64,000 bases of DNA from an uncultured Clostridia bacterium (GTDB lineage Bacteria; Bacillota; Clostridia; TANB77; CAG-508), in assembly GCA_934130355.1 (NCBI GenBank), contig CAKOXV010000008.1:14310-78309 (forward strand). The letters are read 5' to 3'. Position 1 is the stretch's first letter. Each line of letters starts with the position of its first letter. This document shows positions 35,921 to 44,820 of the stretch, piece by piece. Below the pieces are notes generated by a model. The model saw only the letters and a program-made list of their open reading frames with translations. It did no database searches and was not told the origin of the DNA. Made by a program: the position numbers and the translations under genes.

Positions 35921-35957
35921 AAAAACGCCTTATTTTTCAACAAATTAAGGTGTTTTT
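35921..35957. terminator. Hairpin upstream of the broken gene
   Basis: aaaaacgcctta/taaggtgttttt stem, directly upstream of a TATAAT-like box and the pseudogene ATG; possibly part of the original insertion sequence. Confidence 0.55.
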
Positions 35958-35963
35958 TATAAG

Positions 35964-36004
35964 AAAAGAGATTTGAGCTACAGTCTTAATTCAAACCTCT
36001 TTTT
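35964..36004. terminator. Second hairpin upstream of the broken gene
   Basis: aaaagag-tttga / tcaaa-ctctttt stem with T-run, between the first hairpin and the repeat copy at 36019. Confidence 0.5.
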
Positions 36005-36018
36005 TCTTTGGAACTTTT

Positions 36019-36068
36019 TTTACAGCCCCTTTTATAAACTTATCTATTAAATTAATTATTCAATCTTA
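36019..36068. repeat. Left boundary repeat of the accessory block
   Basis: tttacagcccctttt (36019-36033) followed by a 34-bp unit (36035-36068, beginning taaacttatctattaaatta). The 34-bp unit recurs in the same orientation at 40365-40398 with one mismatch; the 15-bp part recurs inverted at 40424-40438. Confidence 0.85.
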
Positions 36069-36129
36069 ACGCTATACTCTTCAATTTGATTTGAAATTCA
36101 TTAATAACTTATTATGTTGAAATTTTTTG

Positions 36130-37584
36130 TTAATCTATTGCTTTAATATATATATTATTTTTTTTACCATTTAATAATATATCAAATTTATAAACAGGAA
36201 CGTAATAACCTTTTGAATCTGTTTTATATTCGAGGGTAATATCTTTTATCAATATACTTTTTATTTCTTCAATTGTAAATGCCTTAAATTTTCCTCTTAG
36301 TATTTTCTGAAAAGCTTCTTGTTGACTTATAATTTCTTTTTCAGCAACCATATAATATGTTACTATATTGTTTTCAAAATATTTAATTGAACTATCCGAA
36401 TAATAATTGCATCTTATTTCTCCATTTATCAATTTGTTTCCTTGCTTGTCCATATTCATCGAAAATAAGTATTGGTCTCTTCTTTTATCTCTGACAAATT
36501 CTGCATTTTCTGGAACATTAATTCCCAGATTTAGTAGCGCCAATCTAACTTCTTCTTCACTTGCATCATCCATCTTACTTATAGATTCTACAGAGCCATC
36601 CTTTTCAATTGTAATATAAGACGAATCACTATACGAATATTTTCCTCCAATATAATACACAACCACAGAAGCATCTTCATCACTCATATCTTTTCGAAGT
36701 GGCTTAAAAACAACTAAATTTTCGGATTCTCTATTCACATTATCGTCTATTAACTTTCCTTTTTTGTTAAATACATTCATTGCTATATCTCTTGCTTTAT
36801 CTCGTGTAATAATTTCAGTTTTGTAAACTTGCATTCTGCTTCTATCATTTGAAAATTCAATTTCACTTTGAACATTTACATTATTCATATCTATTGTATA
36901 ATTATTTTCAAAGTCAAAGTTTCCAAATTCTTGTTTTTTATATCCTATTAGCATTCCAGCAAACACTCCAATAATTGTAAATACTGGTAATATATATACG
37001 ATTATTTTTTTCAAATTTTCTTTACTTTTTAATTTGTAAAAAAACATAAAAACACAATATCCCAAAAGTGTTCCAATAGTATTGTTTAATACATCATCTA
37101 TTTCAAAAACTCCATACCCCTGAAAATGCTGAGTAAATTCAATTACTAGAGTTATAAAAAAACCTATTAAAACAACAATATAAATCTTCTTTAACTTATC
37201 TGAACACATAGGTAATAAAAAACCTAATGGTATAAATAACATTATATTTAAAACTAAGTTTCTAAGAAGCACATTGTTTAACAATACAACTCCTATATCG
37301 TGATATGCCTCAAAATATGAGCTAAATAAGTTTAAGTTCATTTTGACATTATCTAAATTACTTGGTGTTCTTCCTAAAAAAGTAGCACCAATTACAATCA
37401 CAATATAGCATAAACTTATTGAATATAAAAAAATTTTTGATTTTTTTATTGTTTTTGTTCCTTTTAAAATTTTTTTGTACAATAAAAAGTATACTGTAAA
37501 AAAAATGACTAATATTGGTGTTAATATTTTAAGTGCTAATATTATATAATTTTTTAATAACCATAAAATATCATTTGTAGGCAT
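36130..37584 (-). CDS. VanZ-family protein with extracellular C-terminal region
   Basis: 484 residues. Residues about 10-215 form the VanZ-like membrane domain, with NIMLFIPLGFLLP, VIEFTQHFQ and FEIDDVLNNTIGTLLGY. The rest (about 235-484) is a soluble, probably external region with repeated strands (YYIGGKYSYSDSSYI, YMVAEKEIISQQEAF) and no catalytic motif that I recognise. VanZ proteins can lower teicoplanin susceptibility; function here is unproven. It follows the SEDS-like gene by 21 bases, so it is the last gene of a PadR-led operon. Confidence 0.85.
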   Translation of the reverse strand: MPTNDILWLLKNYIILALKILTPILVIFFTVYFLLYKKILKGTKTIKKSKIFLYSISLCYIVIVIGATFLGRTPSNLDNVKMNLNLFSSYFEAYHDIGVVLLNNVLLRNLVLNIMLFIPLGFLLPMCSDKLKKIYIVVLIGFFITLVIEFTQHFQGYGVFEIDDVLNNTIGTLLGYCVFMFFYKLKSKENLKKIIVYILPVFTIIGVFAGMLIGYKKQEFGNFDFENNYTIDMNNVNVQSEIEFSNDRSRMQVYKTEIITRDKARDIAMNVFNKKGKLIDDNVNRESENLVVFKPLRKDMSDEDASVVVYYIGGKYSYSDSSYITIEKDGSVESISKMDDASEEEVRLALLNLGINVPENAEFVRDKRRDQYLFSMNMDKQGNKLINGEIRCNYYSDSSIKYFENNIVTYYMVAEKEIISQQEAFQKILRGKFKAFTIEEIKSILIKDITLEYKTDSKGYYVPVYKFDILLNGKKNNIYIKAID

Positions 37585-37605
37585 TTATTATTTCGTCTCC
37601 TTTTC

Positions 37606-39060
37606 TTATTTTTCAATATTTTCAAAAAAGAAATTCTCTATTTTAAAAACTAATTTTGATTTTTGAGGTTCTTCAAAATTGATATCTTTTCTTCTATATA
37701 CTGACAAAAATAGTGAAACACATAAGAGATTTGAGATAAATGTAGCTTTTCCACCAGAAATAAATGGTAATTGAAACTCAGCAGCCCCTATAACACCAAA
37801 ATTCATTGTTAAATTACATATAGTTTGTACAATAAATAAACTGGTAATTCCACTTGCTATTAGCCTACCATATTCATCTGTAATTTTTCTTGCACTAAGA
37901 ATCAGTTTTATATTAAATGTAAGTAAAACTAATACCCATCCTAAACTTGCAATCCATCCATATTTTGATAATATTCCTAAAAATGCAAATTTTCCTGTCG
38001 GACTAAACCAATCTTGTATACTAGAATAATATCCCTGCTCATCCTTTAAAGATATATTTTCTAAGTCAGCTTGTCCTAATAATTTAGCTGATTTAAAAAT
38101 TTCTTTTCTTACAAAATCAATTCGTCTTTCTCCTATAGTATCTATACCAACCCAATTAGATGACGTATAATTCTCCTTTTTATGCATCTGCTTAGTAGGA
38201 ATTATACATATAACAGTTGATAATATAGTAAATCCTATAATTGTCATTGCAATAAGCATAATAGCTTTTTTAATTTCTTTACTTTTTAGTAGTTCTTCCG
38301 TTAAAATAATTAAATATATTATAGTTAAAAGAAAGCCTGCAACGAAATTAATCATTAATGATAATATTACTGACAGACAACTTAGCACCACTACTTTTAC
38401 TATATTGTAATTAGTCATTTTTTTGCTTGAAGTTGTAGCATTTACCTTATTTTCATCACCAATATCTTTTATAAGTCCAGCAAAAGCAACTATATAAAGC
38501 GGAACTGTAAATACGTCTGGTGAAGTTGAGGTGAATGGCCATAATCCGTAAATTGTGTTTCCATTTGCTCTGAATCCTCTTAAATAAGCAATAATATTAA
38601 GAACAGTCGCCAATATAAACAATGTTTTTGTATGTTTATAGATTTTTCTATAATCGTAAAAAAATAAAAATATGGTCACTATTAATCCTATAACTAATTC
38701 TATACACACACATTTATAGTGTATATACCAATCAGCCAAATTGTCATTATTATTCCAATACGAGCCTAAATAGAATAGTGACACAAATTGCCCTCCAAAA
38801 TATATAAAAACTAATGAGAAAATTAAAGTTATCCAATCTAATTTAGGTTTGTGTATTTTATTTAATCTTTTTCCAATTTCTTTAGCATCCCCCATTTGCT
38901 CAACAGCTTTTTCTTCTGCTTCTTTATCAGTATATCCTTCACAAAGATTGTCATTTTTTAAGTCTTCTATATGTCCTTCTAACTCATGTGAAATCGCATT
39001 GCTAGCAGGTTTATATTTAACTTCATTGCAAACATCATCTAAAAACTCTTTAGTATTCAA
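37606..39060 (-). CDS. SEDS-family (FtsW/RodA-like) protein with N-terminal permease-prefix domain
   Basis: About 484 residues. Residues 1-85 are a helical permease-prefix (DUF1700/HAAS-like) domain with ISHELEGHIEDLK and YTDKEAEEKAVEQMGDA. The remainder has about ten membrane segments; near the end GVIGAAEFQLPFISGGKATFISNL matches the conserved FtsW/RodA C-terminal motif. TTG 39060 has GGAGGTG seven bases upstream and overlaps the PadR gene by 11 bases; an in-frame TTG at 39075 has no better site. It differs from the housekeeping rodA at 10609. The coupling to PadR suggests drug- or envelope-responsive expression. Confidence 0.8.
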   Translation of the reverse strand: MNTKEFLDDVCNEVKYKPASNAISHELEGHIEDLKNDNLCEGYTDKEAEEKAVEQMGDAKEIGKRLNKIHKPKLDWITLIFSLVFIYFGGQFVSLFYLGSYWNNNDNLADWYIHYKCVCIELVIGLIVTIFLFFYDYRKIYKHTKTLFILATVLNIIAYLRGFRANGNTIYGLWPFTSTSPDVFTVPLYIVAFAGLIKDIGDENKVNATTSSKKMTNYNIVKVVVLSCLSVILSLMINFVAGFLLTIIYLIILTEELLKSKEIKKAIMLIAMTIIGFTILSTVICIIPTKQMHKKENYTSSNWVGIDTIGERRIDFVRKEIFKSAKLLGQADLENISLKDEQGYYSSIQDWFSPTGKFAFLGILSKYGWIASLGWVLVLLTFNIKLILSARKITDEYGRLIASGITSLFIVQTICNLTMNFGVIGAAEFQLPFISGGKATFISNLLCVSLFLSVYRRKDINFEEPQKSKLVFKIENFFFENIEK

Positions 39061-39397
39061 ACAGAACACCTCCAATAACTTGATTTACACTTCCACTGAA
39101 GTTTCTCCATTCTTCTTTTTTTGCTTTATAATGTCTTTTTCCTTCAGTAGTTATTGTGTAATATTTTCTTTTTTTACCACAAACTTCATCCCAGTATGAA
39201 GAAATATACTTTTTTTCTTCTAGTTTGTGGAGTATTGGATACAATGTTCCTTCTTGAAATTCAAATAAGTCCTTTGATTTCATTTTTATTTCTTTTATCA
39301 TCTGATAACCATACATGTTTTTATTTTCTAATACACTTAACACCAATAAATCTGTACTCCCTTTTAATAATTCTTTATCAATTTTCACAAAATTCAC
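39050..39397 (-). CDS. PadR-family transcriptional regulator
   Basis: 115-residue winged-helix protein: STDLLVLSVLENKNMYGYQMIKEI (DNA-binding helices), FQEGTLYPILHKLEEKKYISSYW and KRKYYTITTEGKRHY (wing). These are the standard PadR motifs. It is first in PadR-SEDS-VanZ and overlaps the next gene by 11 bases, so it most likely controls its own operon. The start region carries GGGAG at a normal distance. Confidence 0.93.
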   Translation of the reverse strand: MNFVKIDKELLKGSTDLLVLSVLENKNMYGYQMIKEIKMKSKDLFEFQEGTLYPILHKLEEKKYISSYWDEVCGKKRKYYTITTEGKRHYKAKKEEWRNFSGSVNQVIGGVLFEY

Positions 39398-39514
39398 TCC
39401 CTTCTATTTTAAATGTATACCTTGTATTACTATGCTTGTTTGCATTGTATTACAAGGTATGTTTTTTGTCAATATATTGTTGCAAAAAATATTATTTCTA
39501 TAATATAATGGAAA

Positions 39515-39542
39515 TAACGACTGCCAATTTTGGCAGTCGTTA
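39515..39542. terminator. Hairpin between PadR promoter region and secreted-protein gene
   Basis: 12-bp perfect stem taacgactgcca/tggcagtcgtta with a 4-base loop. It could terminate the secreted-protein transcript. Confidence 0.75.
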
Positions 39543-39592
39543 CCCTGTTGATAAGAAAGAGTTATGTTGTTACTTATTTAGTTTCTTTCATT

Positions 39593-39630
39593 TTGTTGTT
39601 TTGTAAAAATATTTTTTCACAAAACAACAA
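39593..39630 (-). terminator. Hairpin at the end of the secreted-protein gene
   Basis: ttgttgttttgt (39593-39604) / acaaaacaacaa (39619-39630); one arm encodes the last codons and the stop, and the loop is T-rich. Confidence 0.55.
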
Positions 39631-40108
39631 TTGTGACAGAATCAATATACTGATCATACCCATCATTAATTCTTTTACATCTAATAATGTAATAACCAGT
39701 ATAATCGGCTTGAATTGTTAAAGTATATCCCATTGACATGTTTGCGTCCAGATGGTAAGGACCACTTACACCAGAAGCATATGGCATACCAGCAGAATTA
39801 GCCCTGTACAGATACACATCAAATCCCTGAGAACTGTCACTGTAAACGCCAGAAATCGCAAAACTAATGCTCTGTCCAGCATTCGCATAGAATCTACCAG
39901 CACCATCCAAGTCTCTAGTATTGCTGTCTCTTTGAGATCTAAACTTCCAACCAGTCTCTGTAAAGACGATTGAATGTGGTTGAACAGTTACTACCTCCAG
40001 TTGCAGATTGTCAATGTTTTCTGCTGCAAAAGCAGGCATAGCACCGACACTCAAAACCATAATAAGTGCAAAAAAAGCACTCATCAACTTGGTAGTCAAC
40101 TTCTTCAT
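39617..40108 (-). CDS. Secreted protein, unknown
   Basis: 163 residues with a clear Sec signal peptide (MKKLTTKL, hydrophobic core, cleavage probably after PAFA). The mature part of about 135 residues is a beta-rich domain: VYSDSSQGFDVYLYRANSAG, then YTLTIQADYTGYYIIRC and VTIVVL at the very C-terminus; it resembles bacterial pre-peptidase or carbohydrate-binding beta-sandwiches, but I assign no family. ATG 40108 has AAAGGAG eight bases upstream. Codon use and G+C are higher than in neighbours, consistent with acquisition. The 331-base gap to ftsH holds its upstream region, a terminator and the right boundary repeat. Confidence 0.7.
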   Translation of the reverse strand: MKKLTTKLMSAFFALIMVLSVGAMPAFAAENIDNLQLEVVTVQPHSIVFTETGWKFRSQRDSNTRDLDGAGRFYANAGQSISFAISGVYSDSSQGFDVYLYRANSAGMPYASGVSGPYHLDANMSMGYTLTIQADYTGYYIIRCKRINDGYDQYIDSVTIVVL

Positions 40109-40334
40109 AATGTAGTCTCCTTTCATTATCCGGATACTCTCTCTTATCAACATCCCATCATTCGAATGAGTACATTCTCCTGAATGAAAGTACAACCACC
40201 TTCATTCAAAATAATATATTTACAGAATGACGGTAGTTGTTATATTTATACATAACAACTTTGTTATTATATATTATTTTCAAGCTATTAGCGCAAAAAA
40301 ATAAAAAAAAGTAGAAAAAGGTAAAATTTAGTAA

Positions 40335-40363
40335 AAAAGATTAGATTTTGTATCTAATCTTTT
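40335..40363 (-). terminator. ftsH terminator
   Basis: aaaagattagat/atctaatctttt stem with a 5-base loop and T-run on the minus strand, about 75 bases after the ftsH stop. Confidence 0.75.
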
Positions 40364-40364
40364 C

Positions 40365-40438
40365 TAAACTTGTCTATTAAATTAATTATTCAATCTTATC
40401 TTTAAATTCTTCAACATTTTCAAAAAAGGGGCTGTAAA
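40365..40438. repeat. Right boundary repeat of the accessory block
   Basis: 34-bp unit 40365-40398 matches 36035-36068 with one mismatch, same orientation; aaaaggggctgtaaa (40424-40438) is the exact inverse of 36019-36033. It ends one base from the ftsH stop codon. Confidence 0.85.
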
Positions 40439-40439
40439 T

Positions 40440-42245
40440 TTATTCTGAAAAAATTCTGTCAAATTCTTCTCCTTCGATTTTTTCTTTTTCTAATAATACA
40501 CTTGCTACTGCATGAAGTTTATCTACATGTTGTGTTAAAATGTCTTGTGCTCTATTATAAGCTTTGTCAACTATTCTTTTAACTTCTTCATCTATTATAC
40601 TTGCTGTTTCTTCTGAGTAGTCTTTTGTTTGTGCAAAATCTCTTCCTAAGAATACTTCTCCTTGACCTCCACCAAACATAATAGCACCTACTCTGTCACT
40701 CATACCATATTTTGTTACCATATTTCTAGCAATTTGTGTTGCTCTTTCAATATCATTACTTGCTCCTGTTGATATATCATTTAGTATGATAGCTTCTGCT
40801 ACTCTTCCACCTAATAATGATACTATGTTTTCTTCCATTTCTGTTTTTGACATAAAAGATTTGTCTTCTGTTGGTCTATACATTGTATATCCTCCAGCCA
40901 TACCACGTGGTACAATAGAAATTTGATGAACAGGATCTTGTGTTTCAAGATATCTACTTACTACTGCATGACCTGCCTCATGATATGCTACTAATCTGTT
41001 TTCTTTTTCGCTTCTTACTCTTGTTTTCTTTTCAGGTCCCATAGTTACTTTTACCATGGCATCTTCTATCTCTTTCATTCCTATTTCTTTATAATTTCTT
41101 CTAGCTGCTAATAATGCTGCTTCATTTAAGACATTCTCTAAATCTGCTCCTGCAAATCCTGATGTATTTTTAGCAATAACTTTTAAATCTACATCTTCAG
41201 CTAATTTTTTCTTACGTGCATGTACTTCTAATATTTGTTCTCTTGCTTTTACATCTGGACTTCCAACTACTATTTGTCTATCAAATCTTCCTGCTCTTAA
41301 TAATGCTTTGTCTAATACATCCGGTCTGTTAGTTGCTGCTAATATTATAACACCTTCATTGTCTGAGAAACCGTCCATTTCAACTAATAATTGATTTAAT
41401 GTTTGCTCTCTTTCATCATGTCCTCCACCTAAGCCAGCACCTCTTTGTCTTCCTACTGCATCAATTTCATCTATAAAGATTATGCATGGTGCTGTTTTTT
41501 TGGCTTGTTCAAATAAATCTCTTACTCTTGATGCACCAACACCAACAAACATTTCTACGAAGTCTGAACCACTTATAGTATAAAATGGAACTCCTGCTTC
41601 TCCTGCAACAGCTTTTGCTAATAATGTTTTTCCTGTTCCAGGTTGACCAACAAGTAATACTCCTTTTGGTATTCTTGCTCCCATATCTGTAAATTTTTTT
41701 GGATTTCTTAAGAATTCAACAATTTCTTGTAATTCTTCTTTTTCTTCATCTACACCTGCTACGTCATCAAATGTTACTCTATTTTTTTCACCAGCATTTA
41801 CTAATCTTGCTTTACTTTTTCCAAATGACATGCTTCCTCTTGCACCATTTTGGTTTCCTCCGCTCATCATTAAGAACCAGAATATGAAGAATATAATTAA
41901 TAATCCAAATGGTGTTACTAGACTTAATGCTGTAAGCCATATTGATTGTTTTTCTTCATCTAAAGTAAACTCACCTGTTTTTAAGTCTTCTTTTATATAA
42001 TCCATAAAACCTTCAACACTTGGTAAACCTACTTCTTTTTCTATTTTTGAACTTTTTAATTTTATTTTAGCAGTTTTACCACTTGAAGATATTTTTATAC
42101 TTTCTACATCACTATTTTCAATACTAGTTATTAATTCTGAGTATGTCATTTTTGAATTACTATTTTCTAATATTGATGATAGTAATACTATTGATATTAC
42201 TCCAATTATTAACCATATTGCTAATGTTTTTATTCCTTTTTTCAC
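40440..42245 (-). CDS. ftsH: ATP-dependent zinc metalloprotease FtsH
   Basis: Membrane-bound AAA+ protease for quality control of membrane proteins. The 601 residues have two N-terminal membrane segments (about 8-28 and 108-130), Walker A GQPGTGKTLLAKA (near 200), Walker B IIFIDEIDAVG, the second region of homology ending RAGRFDRQI, and the zinc motif HEAGH (near 423). The acidic/Gly-rich C-terminal tail seen in some homologues is absent. It lies downstream of tilS, as in many Firmicutes. Confidence 0.97.
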   Translation of the reverse strand: MKKGIKTLAIWLIIGVISIVLLSSILENSNSKMTYSELITSIENSDVESIKISSSGKTAKIKLKSSKIEKEVGLPSVEGFMDYIKEDLKTGEFTLDEEKQSIWLTALSLVTPFGLLIIFFIFWFLMMSGGNQNGARGSMSFGKSKARLVNAGEKNRVTFDDVAGVDEEKEELQEIVEFLRNPKKFTDMGARIPKGVLLVGQPGTGKTLLAKAVAGEAGVPFYTISGSDFVEMFVGVGASRVRDLFEQAKKTAPCIIFIDEIDAVGRQRGAGLGGGHDEREQTLNQLLVEMDGFSDNEGVIILAATNRPDVLDKALLRAGRFDRQIVVGSPDVKAREQILEVHARKKKLAEDVDLKVIAKNTSGFAGADLENVLNEAALLAARRNYKEIGMKEIEDAMVKVTMGPEKKTRVRSEKENRLVAYHEAGHAVVSRYLETQDPVHQISIVPRGMAGGYTMYRPTEDKSFMSKTEMEENIVSLLGGRVAEAIILNDISTGASNDIERATQIARNMVTKYGMSDRVGAIMFGGGQGEVFLGRDFAQTKDYSEETASIIDEEVKRIVDKAYNRAQDILTQHVDKLHAVASVLLEKEKIEGEEFDRIFSE

Positions 42246-42389
42246 TTTTTAAAGTCCTCCTAATTCATTATTATACATTTGAAAATATAACATACCTTGT
42301 TTAATTTTTCAATAGTTTTTGCGTGACTTTTTTGTGTCCTTTTTGTTACATTATTTTAATATTTCTACGGTTTCAAAGCTTAGCTCAAA

Positions 42390-43370
42390 TTATAATTTTA
42401 TTATATAAATTTTTTTATCTTTGACAAAAAATTTGATATTCTTATTAGGTGTTAGAAATTTATTTCCTATGTTGTTTTGGCATAATTTGATTATATCTTC
42501 TATGTGTTTCTTTTCAATTCCTTTAGTTGAGCCCATAAGCTGTTTTGTGGCTAATAAAATTATTCTGCTTTTTATAACTTTTTCTTGTTGATTAAATTGT
42601 TTTAAATTTAATACAATTTGTTTGCTTCCTTTTTCAATTAACAAATTTTTATATATTTTATCTGTTTGTGATTCAATGTAATCACTTTCATCCGTAGCTA
42701 TTTGAGACAATCTTGAAATTGTTTCTACTATATTAGGATTAAATTCCTTTTTTATATACGGAATCACAATATTACGAATTTTGTTTCTTGTGTAATCATT
42801 TTCAAAGTTTGTTTTATCAATTCTTGGTTCTAATTTATTTTCTTCACAATATTGTTCTATTTTTTGACGTTCACATTCAATTAGTGGTCTTATATATTTA
42901 TTATCTCTAATTGGTTCTATTCCTTTAAGTCCAGAAATCGAACTGCCTCTCATTAAATTCATTATTATTGTTTCTACTTTATCATTTACATTATGAGCTA
43001 TTGCGATTTTATTTGCGCCTACTTTTTCCATAACTTCTTCAAAGAATTCGTATCGAGCATTTCTTCCTGCTTCTTCTGTCCCTATCTTTTTAGTATTTGC
43101 AATTTTTATAACATCTATTCTTCTCACAAAACATTTAATGTTATTCCTTATACAATATTCCTGTACAAATCGTTCATCATCTTCTGCTTCTTTTCTTATT
43201 AAATGATTAACATGTGCAACATATATTTCAAATTTGAATTCTTCTTTTATCTCATTCAAAATATTTAGCATTGAAATAGAGTCTGGTCCTCCAGAAACCC
43301 CTAGCACAATTTTATCACCTGGTTCTATTAAGTTGTATTTTTTAATTGTATCTATTACTTTTCCTTTCAC
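42390..43370 (-). CDS. tilS: tRNA(Ile)-lysidine synthetase
   Basis: Converts the wobble C of tRNA-Ile(CAU) to lysidine with ATP. The 326 residues have the PP-loop SGGPDSISML near the N-terminus, HNVNDKVETIIMNLMRG, RPLIECERQKIEQYC and DYTRNKIRNIVIP. GTG 43370 follows AAGGAG by ten bases; the ATG at 43403 adds 11 residues without a ribosome-binding site. It is one of the shorter TilS forms, with a reduced C-terminal domain. Confidence 0.93.
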   Translation of the reverse strand: MKGKVIDTIKKYNLIEPGDKIVLGVSGGPDSISMLNILNEIKEEFKFEIYVAHVNHLIRKEAEDDERFVQEYCIRNNIKCFVRRIDVIKIANTKKIGTEEAGRNARYEFFEEVMEKVGANKIAIAHNVNDKVETIIMNLMRGSSISGLKGIEPIRDNKYIRPLIECERQKIEQYCEENKLEPRIDKTNFENDYTRNKIRNIVIPYIKKEFNPNIVETISRLSQIATDESDYIESQTDKIYKNLLIEKGSKQIVLNLKQFNQQEKVIKSRIILLATKQLMGSTKGIEKKHIEDIIKLCQNNIGNKFLTPNKNIKFFVKDKKIYIIKL

Positions 43371-43459
43371 TATAGAATCTCTCCTTATAAGATATAAGAG
43401 CAAGACACAAGGCTACTGCCTAAAATATGTTTTGCTCATAAACTAACTATTATTATATA

Positions 43460-44794
43460 TTAATCATCAAATCTTCTTTCCAAATTAACGAATTTTGTAT
43501 AATTGCCCATCCATAATAACTCAACAGTTCCTGTTGAACCACCTCTTTGTTTTGCAATTATAACCTCAGCAATGTCTTTTTTCTCACTTTCTTTATTATA
43601 ATAATCATCACGATACAAAAACATTACTATATCTGCATCTTGTTCTATTGCACCAGATTCACGTAAATCTGAAAGCATAGGTCTATGGTCAGGTCTTTGT
43701 TCAACAGCTCTTGATAGCTGTGATAGTGCTATTACAGGCACATTTAATTCTTTTGCTAATATTTTTAGTGACCTACTTATTTCAGAAATCTCTTGTTCTC
43801 TGCTTCCTACTCTTTTATTACTTCCTTGAACTAATTGTAAATAGTCGATTACAACTAGTCCAATATTTTTTTCCATTTTAAGTTTTCTACACTTAGTTCT
43901 TATTTCCATTACAGAAATACCTGGTGTATCATCAATATATATCTCTGATTCTGACAAAGGTCCAATTGCTCCTGCAAGTTTTACCCAATCATCCTCTTCC
44001 AATTTTCCTGTTCTAACTTTGTTACTATCTACCATAGCTTCACTGCATAGAATTCTGTTTACTAATTGATCTTTAGACATTTCCAAACTAAATATTGCTA
44101 CTGGTGCATTTCCTCTTAATGCTGCATTTGCAGCAATATTTAATGCAAATGCTGTTTTTCCCATTGCAGGTCTTGCGGCTACAAGAATTAGTTCTGAACC
44201 ATGCAATCCTGCTGTTTTATAATCCAATTCTGAAAATCCAGTTGGGACACCTGTTACATGTTGTTTTCTGTTATATAATTCTTCAAGTTTAGTAAAACTT
44301 TCAACTAATACATCTTTTATAGGTGTATATCCTTTTTGATTTTTGCTTTGCATAATATCAAAAATCTTCTTTTCTGCTCCATCCATTATATCTTCAACAT
44401 CTTCTGTTGGACTATAACCTAATTCAATAATTTCATTTGCAGTTTTTATTAGATTTCTTAATATTGATTTTTCCTCAACTATTTTTATGTATTTCTGAAC
44501 ATTTGCTGTTGTTGGTACTTTATCTGGCAAACTCGCTAAATACTCGTACCCTCCAACTTGTTCAAACTTATCCATAGATTCTAGTTCATCTTTTAATGTG
44601 ATTATATCCACTGGTTCTGATTTACTATATAAATTAATTATTGCCTGATAAATAGCTTTATTGTCATCTCTATAAAATGCATCTTCTTTTAAAGTTTCAA
44701 TTGCTGCATTTACTGCTTCTTTATCTGTTAACATACTTCCTAAAACAGCTTGTTCAGCATCTATATCATGAGGTGGTATTTTTCCTAGGTCCAT
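43460..44794 (-). CDS. dnaB: Replicative DNA helicase DnaB
   Basis: Hexameric helicase of the replication fork. The 444 residues have the N-terminal domain (PPHDIDAEQAVLGSML), Walker A AARPAMGKTAFAL, IGLVVIDYLQLVQG, and SQLSRAVEQRPDHRPMLSDL with the arginine finger region. It follows rplI by 26 bases in the order gdpP-rplI-dnaB common in Firmicutes. GGAG precedes the ATG. Confidence 0.97.
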   Translation of the reverse strand: MDLGKIPPHDIDAEQAVLGSMLTDKEAVNAAIETLKEDAFYRDDNKAIYQAIINLYSKSEPVDIITLKDELESMDKFEQVGGYEYLASLPDKVPTTANVQKYIKIVEEKSILRNLIKTANEIIELGYSPTEDVEDIMDGAEKKIFDIMQSKNQKGYTPIKDVLVESFTKLEELYNRKQHVTGVPTGFSELDYKTAGLHGSELILVAARPAMGKTAFALNIAANAALRGNAPVAIFSLEMSKDQLVNRILCSEAMVDSNKVRTGKLEEDDWVKLAGAIGPLSESEIYIDDTPGISVMEIRTKCRKLKMEKNIGLVVIDYLQLVQGSNKRVGSREQEISEISRSLKILAKELNVPVIALSQLSRAVEQRPDHRPMLSDLRESGAIEQDADIVMFLYRDDYYNKESEKKDIAEVIIAKQRGGSTGTVELLWMGNYTKFVNLERRFDD

Positions 44795-44820
44795 ATTTTG
44801 CTCCTTTTTAAGTTTTAATT

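Noticed and set aside
39593..39630. Second strong terminator for PadR
   Set aside because: The stem is on the wrong side of the PadR gene and overlaps coding sequence of the secreted protein, so it is assigned to that gene with low confidence.
36130..40108. Complete prophage or integrative conjugative element
   Set aside because: No integrase, relaxase, capsid or conjugation gene is present; only flanking repeats and a transposase remnant support mobility.
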